Positions 1 to 11,692 of a stretch of DNA of 12,319 nucleotides are shown in pieces. The stretch lies in the NCBI GenBank assembly GCA_007128995.1, contig SKWJ01000164.1, forward strand, positions 1 to 12,319. The letters are read 5' to 3'. Source of the DNA: Paracoccaceae bacterium. Lineage in GTDB: Bacteria > Pseudomonadota > Alphaproteobacteria > Rhodobacterales > Rhodobacteraceae. Made by a program: the position numbers and the translations under genes. Under the pieces are notes generated by a model. The model searched no databases and was not told where the DNA came from. It saw only the letters and a list, made by a program, of their open reading frames with translations. The first letter of the stretch is position 1. Every line of letters starts with the position of its first letter.

Positions 1-132
1 CAGAACCAGTCGAAGATAGTGCCAGGGCGGCGCAGAAAACTGCTTGAAGGGTCTGGCTTAGGCGAAAATCCGGTGCTAAAGACGCGCCATCGCCGAGGGG
101 CGTTGCCTGCGGTTGCAAGGCATGAACAGGTT
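1..132. other. Left flank, no gene recognised
   Basis: I see no recognisable gene or RNA in these bases upstream of the tRNA. A reading frame runs through here and on into the tRNA gene, but it has no family resemblance and is explained by chance. The tRNA promoter should lie in the last 40 bases, yet I cannot point to a convincing -35/-10 pair. If the island begins at the tRNA, this stretch is ancestral chromosome rather than island DNA (inference). Confidence 0.4.
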
Positions 133-208
133 GCCGCTGTAGCTCAGTTGGTAGAGCACGTCATTCGTAATGATGGGGTCGGGGGTTCGAGTCCCTTCAG
201 CGGCACCA
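133..208 (+). tRNA. tRNA-Thr, anticodon CGT
   Basis: All arms of a 76-base tRNA can be folded by eye. The acceptor strand GCCGCTG (133-139) pairs fully with CAGCGGC (198-204). The D arm is GCTC/GAGC. The anticodon stem is CGTCA/TGATG around the loop TTCGTAA, which gives anticodon CGT and so reads the threonine codon ACG. The T arm carries TTCGAGT in its loop. The discriminator is A205 and CCA is encoded at 206-208. Two of the five T-stem pairs are G-U, a slightly weak stem but acceptable. A P4-type integrase gene begins 165 bases downstream. Members of that family typically insert into the 3' half of tRNA genes, so this gene is probably the attachment site, with its 3' end rebuilt by the element. 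Confidence 0.96.
186..208 (+). other. Predicted attachment-site core (tRNA 3' end)
   Basis: P4-family integrases usually recombine within the T-loop to CCA end of a tRNA gene, leaving a direct repeat of that end at the far side of the island. The T-loop to CCA part here is the natural candidate for attL. I found no second copy inside the window, so the far end must lie outside it if this is correct. The exact boundaries are inferred from the family, not seen. Confidence 0.45.
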
Positions 209-241
209 ATTTATCATCCAAAATGATCCGATGACATCCAG

Positions 242-266
242 AAAACCCCGGTTGATAAGGGTTTTT
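242..266 (+). terminator. Possible intrinsic terminator after tRNA-Thr
   Basis: AAAACCC (242-248) pairs with GGGTTTT (259-265) as a perfect 7-bp stem around a 10-base loop. It ends in a run of five T at 262-266, part of which lies in the stem. It sits 34 bases after the tRNA and fits a terminator for the tRNA transcript. The stem is only moderately GC-rich, so strength is uncertain. Confidence 0.5.
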
Positions 267-308
267 GCGATGCTGGTTGTCCGATGTTGTTTGGTCCCGT
301 CCGACAGA

Positions 309-370
309 ATGCCCCCGGTTTGGGGGCATCTACGGGGGCTTCGCGAGTGATGCTGAAAAGTGATGCCCCC
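309..370 (+). promoter_or_regulatory. Competing hairpins in the integrase leader
   Basis: ATGCCCCC (309-316) and GGGGGCAT (322-329) form a perfect 8-bp hairpin with loop GGTTT. The same right arm, extended to GGGGGCATC (322-330), can instead pair perfectly over 9 bp with GATGCCCCC (362-370), which ends 2 bases before the integrase ATG. A further GGGGGC lies at 334-339. The two folds exclude each other. No purine-rich ribosome binding site precedes the ATG, and the second fold would cover that region. This could be a translation or transcription switch, or arm-type integrase binding sites. The pairing is seen; the function is inferred. Confidence 0.4.
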
Positions 371-372
371 AG

Positions 373-1575
373 ATGCCATTGACCGATACCCAGATTCGAA
401 GCCTGAAACCCAAGGACAAGCCTTACAAGGTCTCAGATTTCCAAGGCCTCTATGTGACCGTAGCCCGCTCAGGCTCGCGGCTGTGGCATATGAAGTACCG
501 GATTGATGGGCGTGAGAAGCGTTTGTCCTTTGGGGCCTATCCGGCGATCTCCCTCGCGCAGGCACGAAAGCTGCGTGACGAGGCCCGTGCGCGGCTTGCT
601 GCAGGTGAAGATCCAGGTGAGGTGAAGAAGGAGGACAAGCGGCAGAAGTTGCTTGTGCAGGAGACAACCTTCGCGAAGCTTGCGGAAGCCTACAAGGCCA
701 AAGCCGAAAAGGAAGGGCGCGCGGATGCCACCAAGACCAAGACCGAATGGCTGTTGGGAATGGCAATTGATGCTTTCGGCAATAAGCCTATTGCAGAGGT
801 GACGTCACCTATGGTGCTCGCCTGCCTGCGAAAGGTCGAGGCTAAGGGAAATCACGAAACTGCCAAGCGGTTACGCGCTAAGATTGGCGCTGTCTTCCGC
901 TATGCGATTGCATCCGGTGTTGTTGATCACGACCCTACCTTTGCATTGCGGGATGCCCTTATTCGACCCAAGGTCAAATCGCGCTCTGCCATCACGGACC
1001 CCAAAGAACTTGGTGGCTTGTTGCGTTCGATAGACGGGTTTCAGGGGCAGGTAACGACACGGATCGCGTTGCGGTTACTCGCCATTCTCGCCCAGCGACC
1101 AGGTGAGTTGCGGCAGGCGACGTGGGCAGAGTTTGATCTTGAAAAGGCGATCTGGTTGATCCCCGCCGAGAGGATGAAGATGCGCATGCCGCACTCGGTG
1201 CCGCTGCCTGCGCAGGCATTGGCTTTACTGAAAGATTTGAAACGCATCACCGGCAATGGCGTCTTCCTGTTCCCCTCGCTGAGGTCGGTGTTTCGTCCGA
1301 TGAGTGAGAACACTCTGAACGGCGCGCTTCGGCGTTTGGGCTATGATGGCGATGAGATGACCGCGCACGGTTTCCGAGCGACGTTCTCAACCTTGGCCAA
1401 TGAAAGCGGGCTGTGGAACCCAGACGCGATAGAGCGTGCCTTGGCCCATGTCGATGGTAACAAGATCCGCCGGATCTATGCCCGTGGCGAGTTTTGGGAA
1501 GAACGTGTCCGACTGGCCGATTGGTGGGCTGGATATTTGGATGAGCTAGAGGCAGGATTATCCCCCAAACGGTAG
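373..1575 (+). CDS. int: P4-type tyrosine recombinase (island integrase)
   Basis: A 400-residue site-specific recombinase that would integrate and excise the element at the tRNA-Thr end. The N-terminus (MPLTDTQIRSLKPKDKPYK, then GLYVTV and the SFGAYPAISLAQAR stretch at about 52-65) is the arm-binding DUF4102-like domain of P4/CP4 integrases. A core-binding region covers roughly 100-190 and the catalytic domain about 205-385. Visible catalytic residues are R242 in QRPGELR, a likely hairpin lysine K269 in AERMKMR, H332 and R335 in HGFR, H359 in LAHVDGN and the nucleophile Y369 in RRIYAR. The set is complete and the length is normal, so the enzyme should be active. The ATG at 373 is the first start after an in-frame stop at 361. 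It has no clear ribosome binding site, so expression may depend on the hairpins just upstream. Confidence 0.95.
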   Translation: MPLTDTQIRSLKPKDKPYKVSDFQGLYVTVARSGSRLWHMKYRIDGREKRLSFGAYPAISLAQARKLRDEARARLAAGEDPGEVKKEDKRQKLLVQETTFAKLAEAYKAKAEKEGRADATKTKTEWLLGMAIDAFGNKPIAEVTSPMVLACLRKVEAKGNHETAKRLRAKIGAVFRYAIASGVVDHDPTFALRDALIRPKVKSRSAITDPKELGGLLRSIDGFQGQVTTRIALRLLAILAQRPGELRQATWAEFDLEKAIWLIPAERMKMRMPHSVPLPAQALALLKDLKRITGNGVFLFPSLRSVFRPMSENTLNGALRRLGYDGDEMTAHGFRATFSTLANESGLWNPDAIERALAHVDGNKIRRIYARGEFWEERVRLADWWAGYLDELEAGLSPKR

Positions 1576-1588
1576 AGGGGGGTGAAGT

Positions 1589-2527
1589 GTGTCAAACGAA
1601 CCGTCACGGGCGTACATCACAAAAAAGATCCTGCAGCGTCGTTATGGCAGGCTCCTGAAATGGAGTAAGCCTATGGTACATAATTTCAGGGGTCCGTTCC
1701 ATCCGGACGTCTTTGATGCTTTTTCTTTTGATTTGGCCCTCTCGATTCAGGTGTGTAGGGAAACCCTACAGGACCTGACAGACGAAGAATTTTTCGGGCG
1801 CTTTGATCTCAGAGGAGAGGTCAGCAATGAGGCGCATATTATGTCAGAACGCCTCGCGCTGGCTGAGCTGAGGGCGGTGTTTCGACAGGAACCAGTCTGG
1901 TTTGCTGGTGGCTTTGGTGTGGAAGGCCGCGAAGCCGATGTTCAACACTGGGCCAGAATGCAACAATGGTCTCTTGATGAAACCGTCGCGCTTTCCATTG
2001 GGTTTGAACCCTGCGGCGACCTGTTGCAGGGGGTCGATGGGATGCCGGTTCAGAATGATGTTCTCGCCTACTACTTCAAACGACGGGCCTTGATCGCAGA
2101 CAATTTCGATTGGGGCAGCGAAGCTGTGCCTAGCAAAAACGGCGTGCCGGATGTGGTGCGTTGGTTTGATCATGTCGATCTGGACGTGCCGCAACAGCTT
2201 TTGGCCGCTGCTGACAAGTACCATGCTCTCGGTATCGGTAAAAAATCAAGACTGGGCCAGTCTAGTGGTGCTGACGACAGACCACTGGACCCCAGGGAAA
2301 GATCCACGATGCTGAAGATGATCATCGCATTGGCCATAAAAGGGTATGGTTATCAACCCAAGGCGGAGCGCAGCACAACGCCGGCCGAGATCGAATCGGA
2401 CATGCATACTCTCGGTCTGGGCATCAACATTGATACCATTCGAAAGCATCTCAAGAGCGGAGCAGCCCTGCTTGATGATGAAGTGTTGGCTGACATTAAT
2501 GCCTCTGGTCGCATTAAGAAGGGTTAG
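1589..2527 (+). CDS. Hypothetical protein of the island (312 aa)
   Basis: I do not recognise a named family. The GTG start follows a purine-rich AGAGGGGGGTGAA stretch (1573-1586) and lies 13 bases after the integrase stop, so the two are probably co-transcribed. The protein looks soluble, with no signal peptide or membrane segment. The middle holds the acidic and aromatic stretches EPVWFAGGFGVEG and VPDVVRWFDHVDLDVP. The C-terminal 85 residues (RERSTMLKMIIALAIKGYGY, then a stretch ending in NIDTIRKHLKSGAALL) resemble a region I associate with uncharacterised alphaproteobacterial proteins, in which a 'lower-case helix'-like TIRKHL segment suggests DNA binding. That resemblance is from memory and weak. 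The position between integrase and excisionase suggests a role in the element's biology. Confidence 0.8.
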   Translation: MSNEPSRAYITKKILQRRYGRLLKWSKPMVHNFRGPFHPDVFDAFSFDLALSIQVCRETLQDLTDEEFFGRFDLRGEVSNEAHIMSERLALAELRAVFRQEPVWFAGGFGVEGREADVQHWARMQQWSLDETVALSIGFEPCGDLLQGVDGMPVQNDVLAYYFKRRALIADNFDWGSEAVPSKNGVPDVVRWFDHVDLDVPQQLLAAADKYHALGIGKKSRLGQSSGADDRPLDPRERSTMLKMIIALAIKGYGYQPKAERSTTPAEIESDMHTLGLGINIDTIRKHLKSGAALLDDEVLADINASGRIKKG

Positions 2528-2653
2528 GGGCCGCGTTAAGACGGAATAAGTGGGGCTAAATCCCTATTCGGCTAGCCAAAACGCTGATCGCCCACAGAAT
2601 TTGTCGGACTTGGCAACATTACCTCACACGCAATCGCAATGAGGTGAACCAAG
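2528..2653. other. Intergenic gap before the excisionase
   Basis: This 126-base gap separates the hypothetical gene from the alpA-like gene and is the largest break between the integrase and cas3 apart from the cas3 upstream region. It probably holds the promoter of the alpA-HTH-recombinase group, but I could not identify a -35/-10 pair with any confidence. The last bases contain the ribosome binding site GAGGTGA (2641-2647), 6 bases before the alpA ATG. Confidence 0.35.
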
Positions 2654-2866
2654 ATGCCCAATCCTTCTTTTCCTCTGACAGGCTTTGTTCGCCTGTCGTC
2701 CATCCTCGCCCCTACAGGGCCGATCCCCGTTTCCAAATCGACCTGGTGGCAGGGTGTGAAGGTTGGTCGCTTCCCCAAGCCTCATAAGCTCGGTCCGCGC
2801 ACCACCGTATGGAAAGCAGAGGACATCCGGGCTTTGTTCGAGGTTAAGGATGCCACCGATGTATAA
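2654..2866 (+). CDS. alpA: AlpA-family excisionase/transcriptional regulator
   Basis: A 70-residue winged-helix DNA-binding protein of the AlpA group, which in prophages and islands activates the integrase gene and/or acts as the excision directionality factor. The family pattern is clear: GFVRLSSILAPTGPIPVSKS at 10-29, the WWQGVKVGRFPKPHKLGPRT region at 31-50 containing the recognition helix and the conserved FPKP-KLGPRT, then VWKAEDIRALFE at 52-63. The length is typical. A good ribosome binding site, GAGGTGA, lies 6 bases ahead of the ATG. The gene overlaps the next reading frame by 17 bases, which implies translational coupling. The likely target is the integrase att region, or the promoter of one of the two recombinases (inference). 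Confidence 0.88.
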   Translation: MPNPSFPLTGFVRLSSILAPTGPIPVSKSTWWQGVKVGRFPKPHKLGPRTTVWKAEDIRALFEVKDATDV

Positions 2867-3284
2867 ATATCCGAACGCCAAGAAAATCAAAGCGTCGCGC
2901 AGCTATACGATTCCCGAGGTGGCGGTAGTGTTGGGGTGTTCCACCCGTACAGTCCGCAACTGGGCAGGGATGGGGCTGCGCGTGCTGAACGACAATCGTC
3001 CCTTTTTGATCGTTGGTGACGATCTGAAAATTTTCCTAGCTGAACAAGGCAAAAGCCGAAAGGTCAGGCTCGGCCCGAAGGAACTGTATTGCCTGTCCTG
3101 CAAAGAACCGCGCCGGCCGCTGGGCATGATGGCTGACGAGGTCAGGCAGACTGCCAAAATCTCGCGCCTTGTCGGTCTTTGCGAAGTCTGTGGGGGGAAA
3201 TGCAACCGCATGATCAGCGCCCGCACCCTGGCTGAGTTCGCGCGCTTCTTCGACATCGTCAGCAAGGACGTACGGACAGCCTAA
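2850..3284 (+). CDS. HTH protein with C-terminal Cys4 putative zinc site
   Basis: A 144-residue protein. Residues 18-66 form a MerR/excisionase-like helix-turn-helix: SYTIPEVAVVLGCSTRTVRN, W38, then a wing-like NDNRPFLIVGDDLKIFLAEQ. Residues 79-114 carry two CxxC pairs (C81/C84 in YCLSC, C111/C114 in LCEVC) separated by 26 residues, as in a zinc ribbon. ATG 2850 is chosen because GAGG (2840-2843) lies 6 bases upstream and it gives a full N-terminus; ATG 2859 is an alternative, and a reading frame open further upstream adds residues unlike the family. It overlaps the end of alpA and is followed 49 bases later by a tyrosine recombinase. I recall similar HTH-plus-Cys4 proteins next to the same recombinase type in other alphaproteobacteria, so it may be that recombinase's accessory factor (inference). 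Confidence 0.8.
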   Translation: MPPMYKYPNAKKIKASRSYTIPEVAVVLGCSTRTVRNWAGMGLRVLNDNRPFLIVGDDLKIFLAEQGKSRKVRLGPKELYCLSCKEPRRPLGMMADEVRQTAKISRLVGLCEVCGGKCNRMISARTLAEFARFFDIVSKDVRTA

Positions 3285-3333
3285 AGGATACGTCGAAACC
3301 TAATTGCAGTTGTCACTTCAGAGGGAGCTTCCA

Positions 3334-4353
3334 ATGACACGCAAAATCATCGAAGAAAATGAACGCATCAAACGTCGCTACCTCATTTTTCTGCGCGAGG
3401 CGAAGCGTGCGGATCATGCAACTGTCGACAAGGCGGCAGAGGCTATTCTCAGGTTCGAGAAGAGCACCGGCTGGAAGCCTTTCAAACGGTTCCATATCGA
3501 CCAGGCGACCAATTTCAAGCGCCAGCTTGAGGCCGACGTCAATCGCAACACAGGCAAACCTTTGTCCAAGGCAACCATTGATGGTAAACTTCGGTTGGTG
3601 AAGACATTCGTCATTTGGCTCGCAGGTCAACCAGGATACAAGTCTCGGATCACCTATGCAGATGCCGAATACTTCAACCTGAATCGCAAGGATGCGCGCA
3701 TCGCACACTCGGAAAGGGACACTCCATTCCCGACCATGGAGCAGTGCCGCCATGCCTTCACGCTGATGCCCAACGAAACAGAGATCGAGAAACGCGACCG
3801 GGCGATCTTTGCCTTTCTTATGCTCACAGGTGCCCGCGACGGGGCCATTGCTTCTGCGCGGCTCAAGCACATCAACTTAGTCGAAGCGTGCTTCTATCAG
3901 GATGCCCGCGACGTGAAGACCAAATTCGCCAAGACATTCACCACCTGGTTCTTCCCTGTCGATGCCGCTTATCTCGAATGCCTAAGGGACTGGATCACCT
4001 ACCTGCGTCAGGATCGACTGTTCGGACACGAGGACGCATTGTTCCCTAAGCCCGAACAGGGCTTGATCGACGGCTGCTTCGCAACTGTGGGTCTGTCGCG
4101 CGGCAACTATGGAAATGCGAGCAAGATCCGGCAGGTGATTAAACACGCCTTCATTAACGCGGGTCTTCCGCCGTTCGCTCCACACAGCTTCCGCAAGTCG
4201 TTGGTGAAATACGGCGATCAGATCTGTACAACGCGGGAACGGTTCAAGGCATGGTCGCAGAACCTCGGTCACGACTCTGTCGTCACCACCATCAGTTCCT
4301 ATTGCCCCGTGTCCAGCGAACGTCAGGCTGAATTGATACGAGGTATCCGCTGA
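3334..4353 (+). CDS. Second tyrosine recombinase (non-P4 type)
   Basis: A 339-residue phage-integrase-family enzyme not closely related to the P4 integrase at the left. Residues about 10-110 form a SAM-like core-binding domain (ENERIKRRYLIFL, TGKPLSKATIDGKLRLVKTF, WLAGQPGYKSRI). The catalytic domain has R168 in LTGARDGAI, a lysine at K197 or K200 in VKTKFAKTF, H284 and R287 in PHSFRKSL, H313 in LGHDS and Y323 in SSY. The catalytic set is complete. ATG 3334 is preferred over the upstream TTG 3304 because GAGGGAG (3321-3327) sits 6 bases before it and the family begins near ENERIKRRY. There is no arm-binding domain. It probably acts with the HTH-Cys4 protein encoded just upstream. Whether it moves this island, a smaller inner element or a partner element cannot be decided from the window. 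Confidence 0.92.
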   Translation: MTRKIIEENERIKRRYLIFLREAKRADHATVDKAAEAILRFEKSTGWKPFKRFHIDQATNFKRQLEADVNRNTGKPLSKATIDGKLRLVKTFVIWLAGQPGYKSRITYADAEYFNLNRKDARIAHSERDTPFPTMEQCRHAFTLMPNETEIEKRDRAIFAFLMLTGARDGAIASARLKHINLVEACFYQDARDVKTKFAKTFTTWFFPVDAAYLECLRDWITYLRQDRLFGHEDALFPKPEQGLIDGCFATVGLSRGNYGNASKIRQVIKHAFINAGLPPFAPHSFRKSLVKYGDQICTTRERFKAWSQNLGHDSVVTTISSYCPVSSERQAELIRGIR

Positions 4354-4566
4354 GGTTCATCGCATTTGCTAGCGCGGTTTCCGTGTACTTAGCGCGGAAT
4401 GTCCCATGGATTGAATGGTGTCGGGAAGTGGCGGAAAGTCAAACTACAAGGCAGGTCGATAAAGGGTCTTGCGCCCTTCGTTCCGAATAATGCACTCTCA
4501 TACTACCGTATACCTGTTCTGCCGGGTTGCGGAACGAATAGATTGAGCGCTGATTTTGGATCCATT
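4354..4566. promoter_or_regulatory. Upstream region of the cas operon
   Basis: About 213 bases between the second recombinase and cas3, likely to hold the cas promoter. Visible structure includes TAGCGCGG repeated directly at 4370-4377 and 4390-4397, 20 bp apart, and a perfect 9-bp inverted repeat described separately. An ATG at 4399 opens the cas3 frame 168 bases early, but the residues it adds look nothing like Cas3. I could not fix -35/-10 elements. Confidence 0.45.
4477..4538. repeat. 9-bp inverted repeat upstream of cas3
   Basis: TTCGTTCCG (4477-4485) is the exact reverse complement of CGGAACGAA (4530-4538), with 44 bases between the arms (centre to centre 53 bp, about five helical turns). 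It ends 28 bases before the proposed cas3 start. This geometry suits two half-sites for a looping or cooperative regulator, but a chance 9-bp repeat in a 200-base region is also possible. Confidence 0.4.
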
Positions 4567-9149
<4,583 letters not shown>

Positions 9150-9153
<4 letters not shown>

Positions 9154-10064
9154 CCGTTTTGCAAAACCGTTATGACTTTGTGCTGTTCTTCGATGTGTCC
9201 AATGGCAACCCCAATGGTGACCCTGATGCGGGCAATCTGCCGCGCATGGACCCGGAAACCAATCAGGGGCTGGTGTCGGATGTGGCTATCAAGCGCAAGA
9301 TCAGGAATTATGTCGAGGCATCGCATGGTGGCGATGCACGGCATCGCATCTATATGAGCGAACGCTCCGTCCTGAACGAGGCACATCAGGAAGCCTGGAC
9401 GGCCACGGGCGTCACTCCGGCGAATGCCAACGACTATTCCAACCTGCCCAGAGATCAGGCTGAAGCAAGAACGCTGACCGATTGGATGTGCGCAAATTTT
9501 TTCGATATCCGCAGTTTTGGGGCGGTGATGACAACGGGTGTCAATTGCGGACAGGTGCGCGGACCGATCCAGATCACCTTCGCGCGTTCGGAAGAGCCGA
9601 TCCTGCCACTGGAAATCTCGATCACGCGATCATCTGTCACCAACGAGAAAGACCGCGACAAGGAACGCACCATGGGCCGCAAGCATATCGTGCCTTATGG
9701 CCTGTATCGCGCGCATGGGTTCATCAACGCCAAACTCGCCGAGAAAACCGGCTTTTCCGAAGATGATCTGCAAACCCTCTGGACGGCATTGCGCGACATG
9801 CTCGACCTTGACCGTTCCGCCGCGCGCGGCGAGATGGCCGCCCGCCGCCTGATTGCATTCCGCCATGAGAGCGCGCTGGGAAATGCGCAGGCGCACAAGC
9901 TGTTCGAACGCGTCACCGTCCATCGCCGCGCTGGTGATAATTTGATCCCGGTTGGCGACCAGCGCACCCACAACCTGCCCCCTGCGCGCGCCTATAGTGA
10001 TTACCAGATCGCACTGGATGCCGAGAACCTTCCGAAGGGCATCGAGATCATTGAACCCTTCTGA
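9150..10064 (+). CDS. cas7c: Cas7c (Csd2), backbone subunit of Cascade
   Basis: Multiple copies of Cas7 coat the spacer part of the crRNA and form the backbone of the complex. The 304-residue protein carries the Csd2 pattern from the start: NRYDFVLFFDVSNGNPNGDP at 6-25, then NLPRMDPETNQGLVSDVAIK and RKIRNYV. The middle contains RSFGAVMTTGVNCGQVRGPI, and EKDRDKERTMGRKHIVPYGL is the conserved thumb-region motif, followed by the FINAKLAEKTGFSEDDLQTLW helix. The start codon lies in an ATGA overlap with cas8c. The end overlaps the proposed cas4 start by 14 bases. The frame is intact and of usual length. Confidence 0.96.
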
Positions 10065-10680
10065 GGATATTCCCCTTTCGGCTCTGCAACACTGGCTCTA
10101 TTGCCCGCGCCAGTATGCGCTGATTCATGTCGAGCGGATCTGGACCGAAAACACCTTCACCGCCGAAGGGCGGCTGCTGCATGAACGCGCCGATTCAGGC
10201 CGACCTGAAAGCCGCCCCGGCATACGCGTTCTGCGATCCGTCGAGATAAGGTCAGACCGCCACCGGCTGCACGGCGTTGCAGATGTGGTGGAATTGCGCG
10301 GTGGGCGCCCCTATCCGGTCGAATACAAGCGCGGCAAGCCGAAAACGCACAGGGCCGACGACTTGCAGCTTTGTGCGCAGGCCCTTTGCCTGGAGGAAAT
10401 GTTCGCTTGTGACATACCGCAGGGCGCATTGTTCTATGGCCAGACCCGGCGGCGCAGCGTTGTCCATTTCGATGATGATCTGCGGGCATTGACCCTTTCG
10501 GTCGCGCAAGCGGTTCGCGCCTGCCGCGACAGTGGCGCATTGCCCCGGCCCGGCTATGCGCCGGATCGCTGTGACCGCTGCTCTTTGTTGCAAGAATGTC
10601 GGCCGAAAATTGCCGCGCGCAGTCAGAATGTGGGGCGCTGGCTGCAACGCGCAATCGCTGCTCAAGGGGTGCCGGAGTGA
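10051..10680 (+). CDS. cas4: Cas4, RecB-like exonuclease of spacer acquisition
   Basis: Cas4 works with Cas1-Cas2 to trim prespacers and choose those with a correct PAM and orientation. Four cysteines for an iron-sulphur cluster are present: C18 in LYCPRQYA, and C174, C177 and C183 in CDRCSLLQEC. The RecB nuclease residues are H44 (LLHER), D78 (GVADVVEL) and E91-x-K93 (VEYKRGK), followed by the QLCAQALCLEE helix. I place the start at TTG 10051, giving MNPSEDIPLSALQHWLYC, as relatives begin a few residues before the ALQH motif. The frame is open up to ATG 9952, but that would add 33 unrelated residues lying within cas7. The 209-residue length is normal. It overlaps cas1 by GTGA. Confidence 0.92.
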   Translation: MNPSEDIPLSALQHWLYCPRQYALIHVERIWTENTFTAEGRLLHERADSGRPESRPGIRVLRSVEIRSDRHRLHGVADVVELRGGRPYPVEYKRGKPKTHRADDLQLCAQALCLEEMFACDIPQGALFYGQTRRRSVVHFDDDLRALTLSVAQAVRACRDSGALPRPGYAPDRCDRCSLLQECRPKIAARSQNVGRWLQRAIAAQGVPE

Positions 10681-11690
10681 AAAAGCTGCTCAACACTCTC
10701 TATATCACGTCCGAGGGGGCATGGGCGCACAAAGACGGTGCCAATGTGGTCGTCCAGCTTGAAGGCCAGGAACGCGGGCGCGCGCCACTGCATCTGCTGG
10801 GGGCAATCATCTGTTTCGGGCAGGTGGGCGTTTCGCCGCAACTGATGCATGCTTGCGCCGAGGCAGGTGTTTGCATCACCTTTCTTGGCCGGTCGGGCCG
10901 GTTTCTGGCACGTGTCGAAGGTCCGGTCAGCGGAAATGTTCTGCTGCGTCGTGTTCAACATCACCGCACACTGAACGATCCGCTGCCAGTGGCCCGCGCC
11001 ATGGTTGCGGCCAAGGCAGCCAATCAGCGCGGCGTGCTGCGTCGGGCAATGCGCGATTACGGCGATCCCGATGGTTGTCTGGATGCGGTAGAGCGCCGCT
11101 TGTCGGATGTCGCTCGGCATGCGCTTGACGCTCCGGATGGCGACATATTGCGCGGGCAGGAGGGAGAGGCGGCCAATGCATATTTTTCCGTGTTCCCGAA
11201 CCTAATCCGGGTCAAGAACATGATATTCAACGGGCGGTCGCGTCGCCCGCCACGCGATGCCGCAAATGCGCTGTTGTCGTTTCTATACGTGTTGCTCGCC
11301 GCCGACTGTCGAGCTGCGCTGGAATCTGTCGGGCTGGATCCGCAGATGGGATTTCTGCATCGGGATCGCCCAGGCCGCGCAAGCCTAGCGCTTGATCTCA
11401 TGGAAGAGTTCCGCGCCCCGCTGGCTGATCGTCTGTGCCTGTCTCTGATTAATCGGCGGCAACTCGGCCCAAGCAGTTTTCGGCATCAGGAAACCGGCGG
11501 TGTCGTCATGACCGATGACGCGCGCAAAGCTGTTCTGACGGCCTGGCAGGAGCGCAAGCGCAACCCGATCGAACATCTGTTCCTGAAGGAAAAACTGCCC
11601 TTCGGATTGTTTCCTTTTGTTCAGGCGCAGCTTCTGGCGCGGCATTTGCGTGGCGATCTGGATGGATACCCTGCCTTTGTCTGGAGATAG
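10677..11690 (+). CDS. cas1: Cas1, CRISPR integrase
   Basis: Cas1 with Cas2 inserts new spacers at the leader end of the array. The GTG at 10677 overlaps the cas4 stop (GTGA), follows AAGGGG (10664-10669) by 7 bases and gives [20 protein letters not shown], the usual beginning of type I-C Cas1; the in-frame ATG at 10596 would lie deep in cas4. The 337-residue protein has the metal-binding catalytic residues E162 ([12 protein letters not shown]), H228 ([10 protein letters not shown]) and D240 ([12 protein letters not shown]). The C-terminal region with [18 protein letters not shown] and [13 protein letters not shown] is also typical. Nothing is broken, so adaptation should be possible even though cas3 is not intact. 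Confidence 0.96.
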   Translation: MKKLLNTLYITSEGAWAHKDGANVVVQLEGQERGRAPLHLLGAIICFGQVGVSPQLMHACAEAGVCITFLGRSGRFLARVEGPVSGNVLLRRVQHHRTLNDPLPVARAMVAAKAANQRGVLRRAMRDYGDPDGCLDAVERRLSDVARHALDAPDGDILRGQEGEAANAYFSVFPNLIRVKNMIFNGRSRRPPRDAANALLSFLYVLLAADCRAALESVGLDPQMGFLHRDRPGRASLALDLMEEFRAPLADRLCLSLINRRQLGPSSFRHQETGGVVMTDDARKAVLTAWQERKRNPIEHLFLKEKLPFGLFPFVQAQLLARHLRGDLDGYPAFVWR

Positions 11691-11692
11691 CA

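Noticed and set aside
19..234. A 71-codon frame running through the tRNA gene
   Set aside because: It spans the entire tRNA-Thr and shows no protein family features.
209..372. A second att copy or a small gene between tRNA and integrase
   Set aside because: No repeat of the tRNA end is visible here, and the stretch is explained by a possible terminator and the integrase leader hairpins.
4399..4566. ATG 4399 as the true cas3 start
   Set aside because: The 56 added residues do not resemble the Cas3 N-terminus, which begins at the TIYAHSV region, and no ribosome binding site precedes this ATG.
9952..10050. N-terminal extension of Cas4 from ATG 9952
   Set aside because: It lies inside conserved cas7 sequence and adds residues unlike any Cas4; TTG 10051 gives a normal beginning.
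10596..10676. N-terminal extension of Cas1 from ATG 10596
   Set aside because: It overlaps the cysteine-cluster end of cas4; GTG 10677 with a GTGA overlap gives the standard Cas1 N-terminus.
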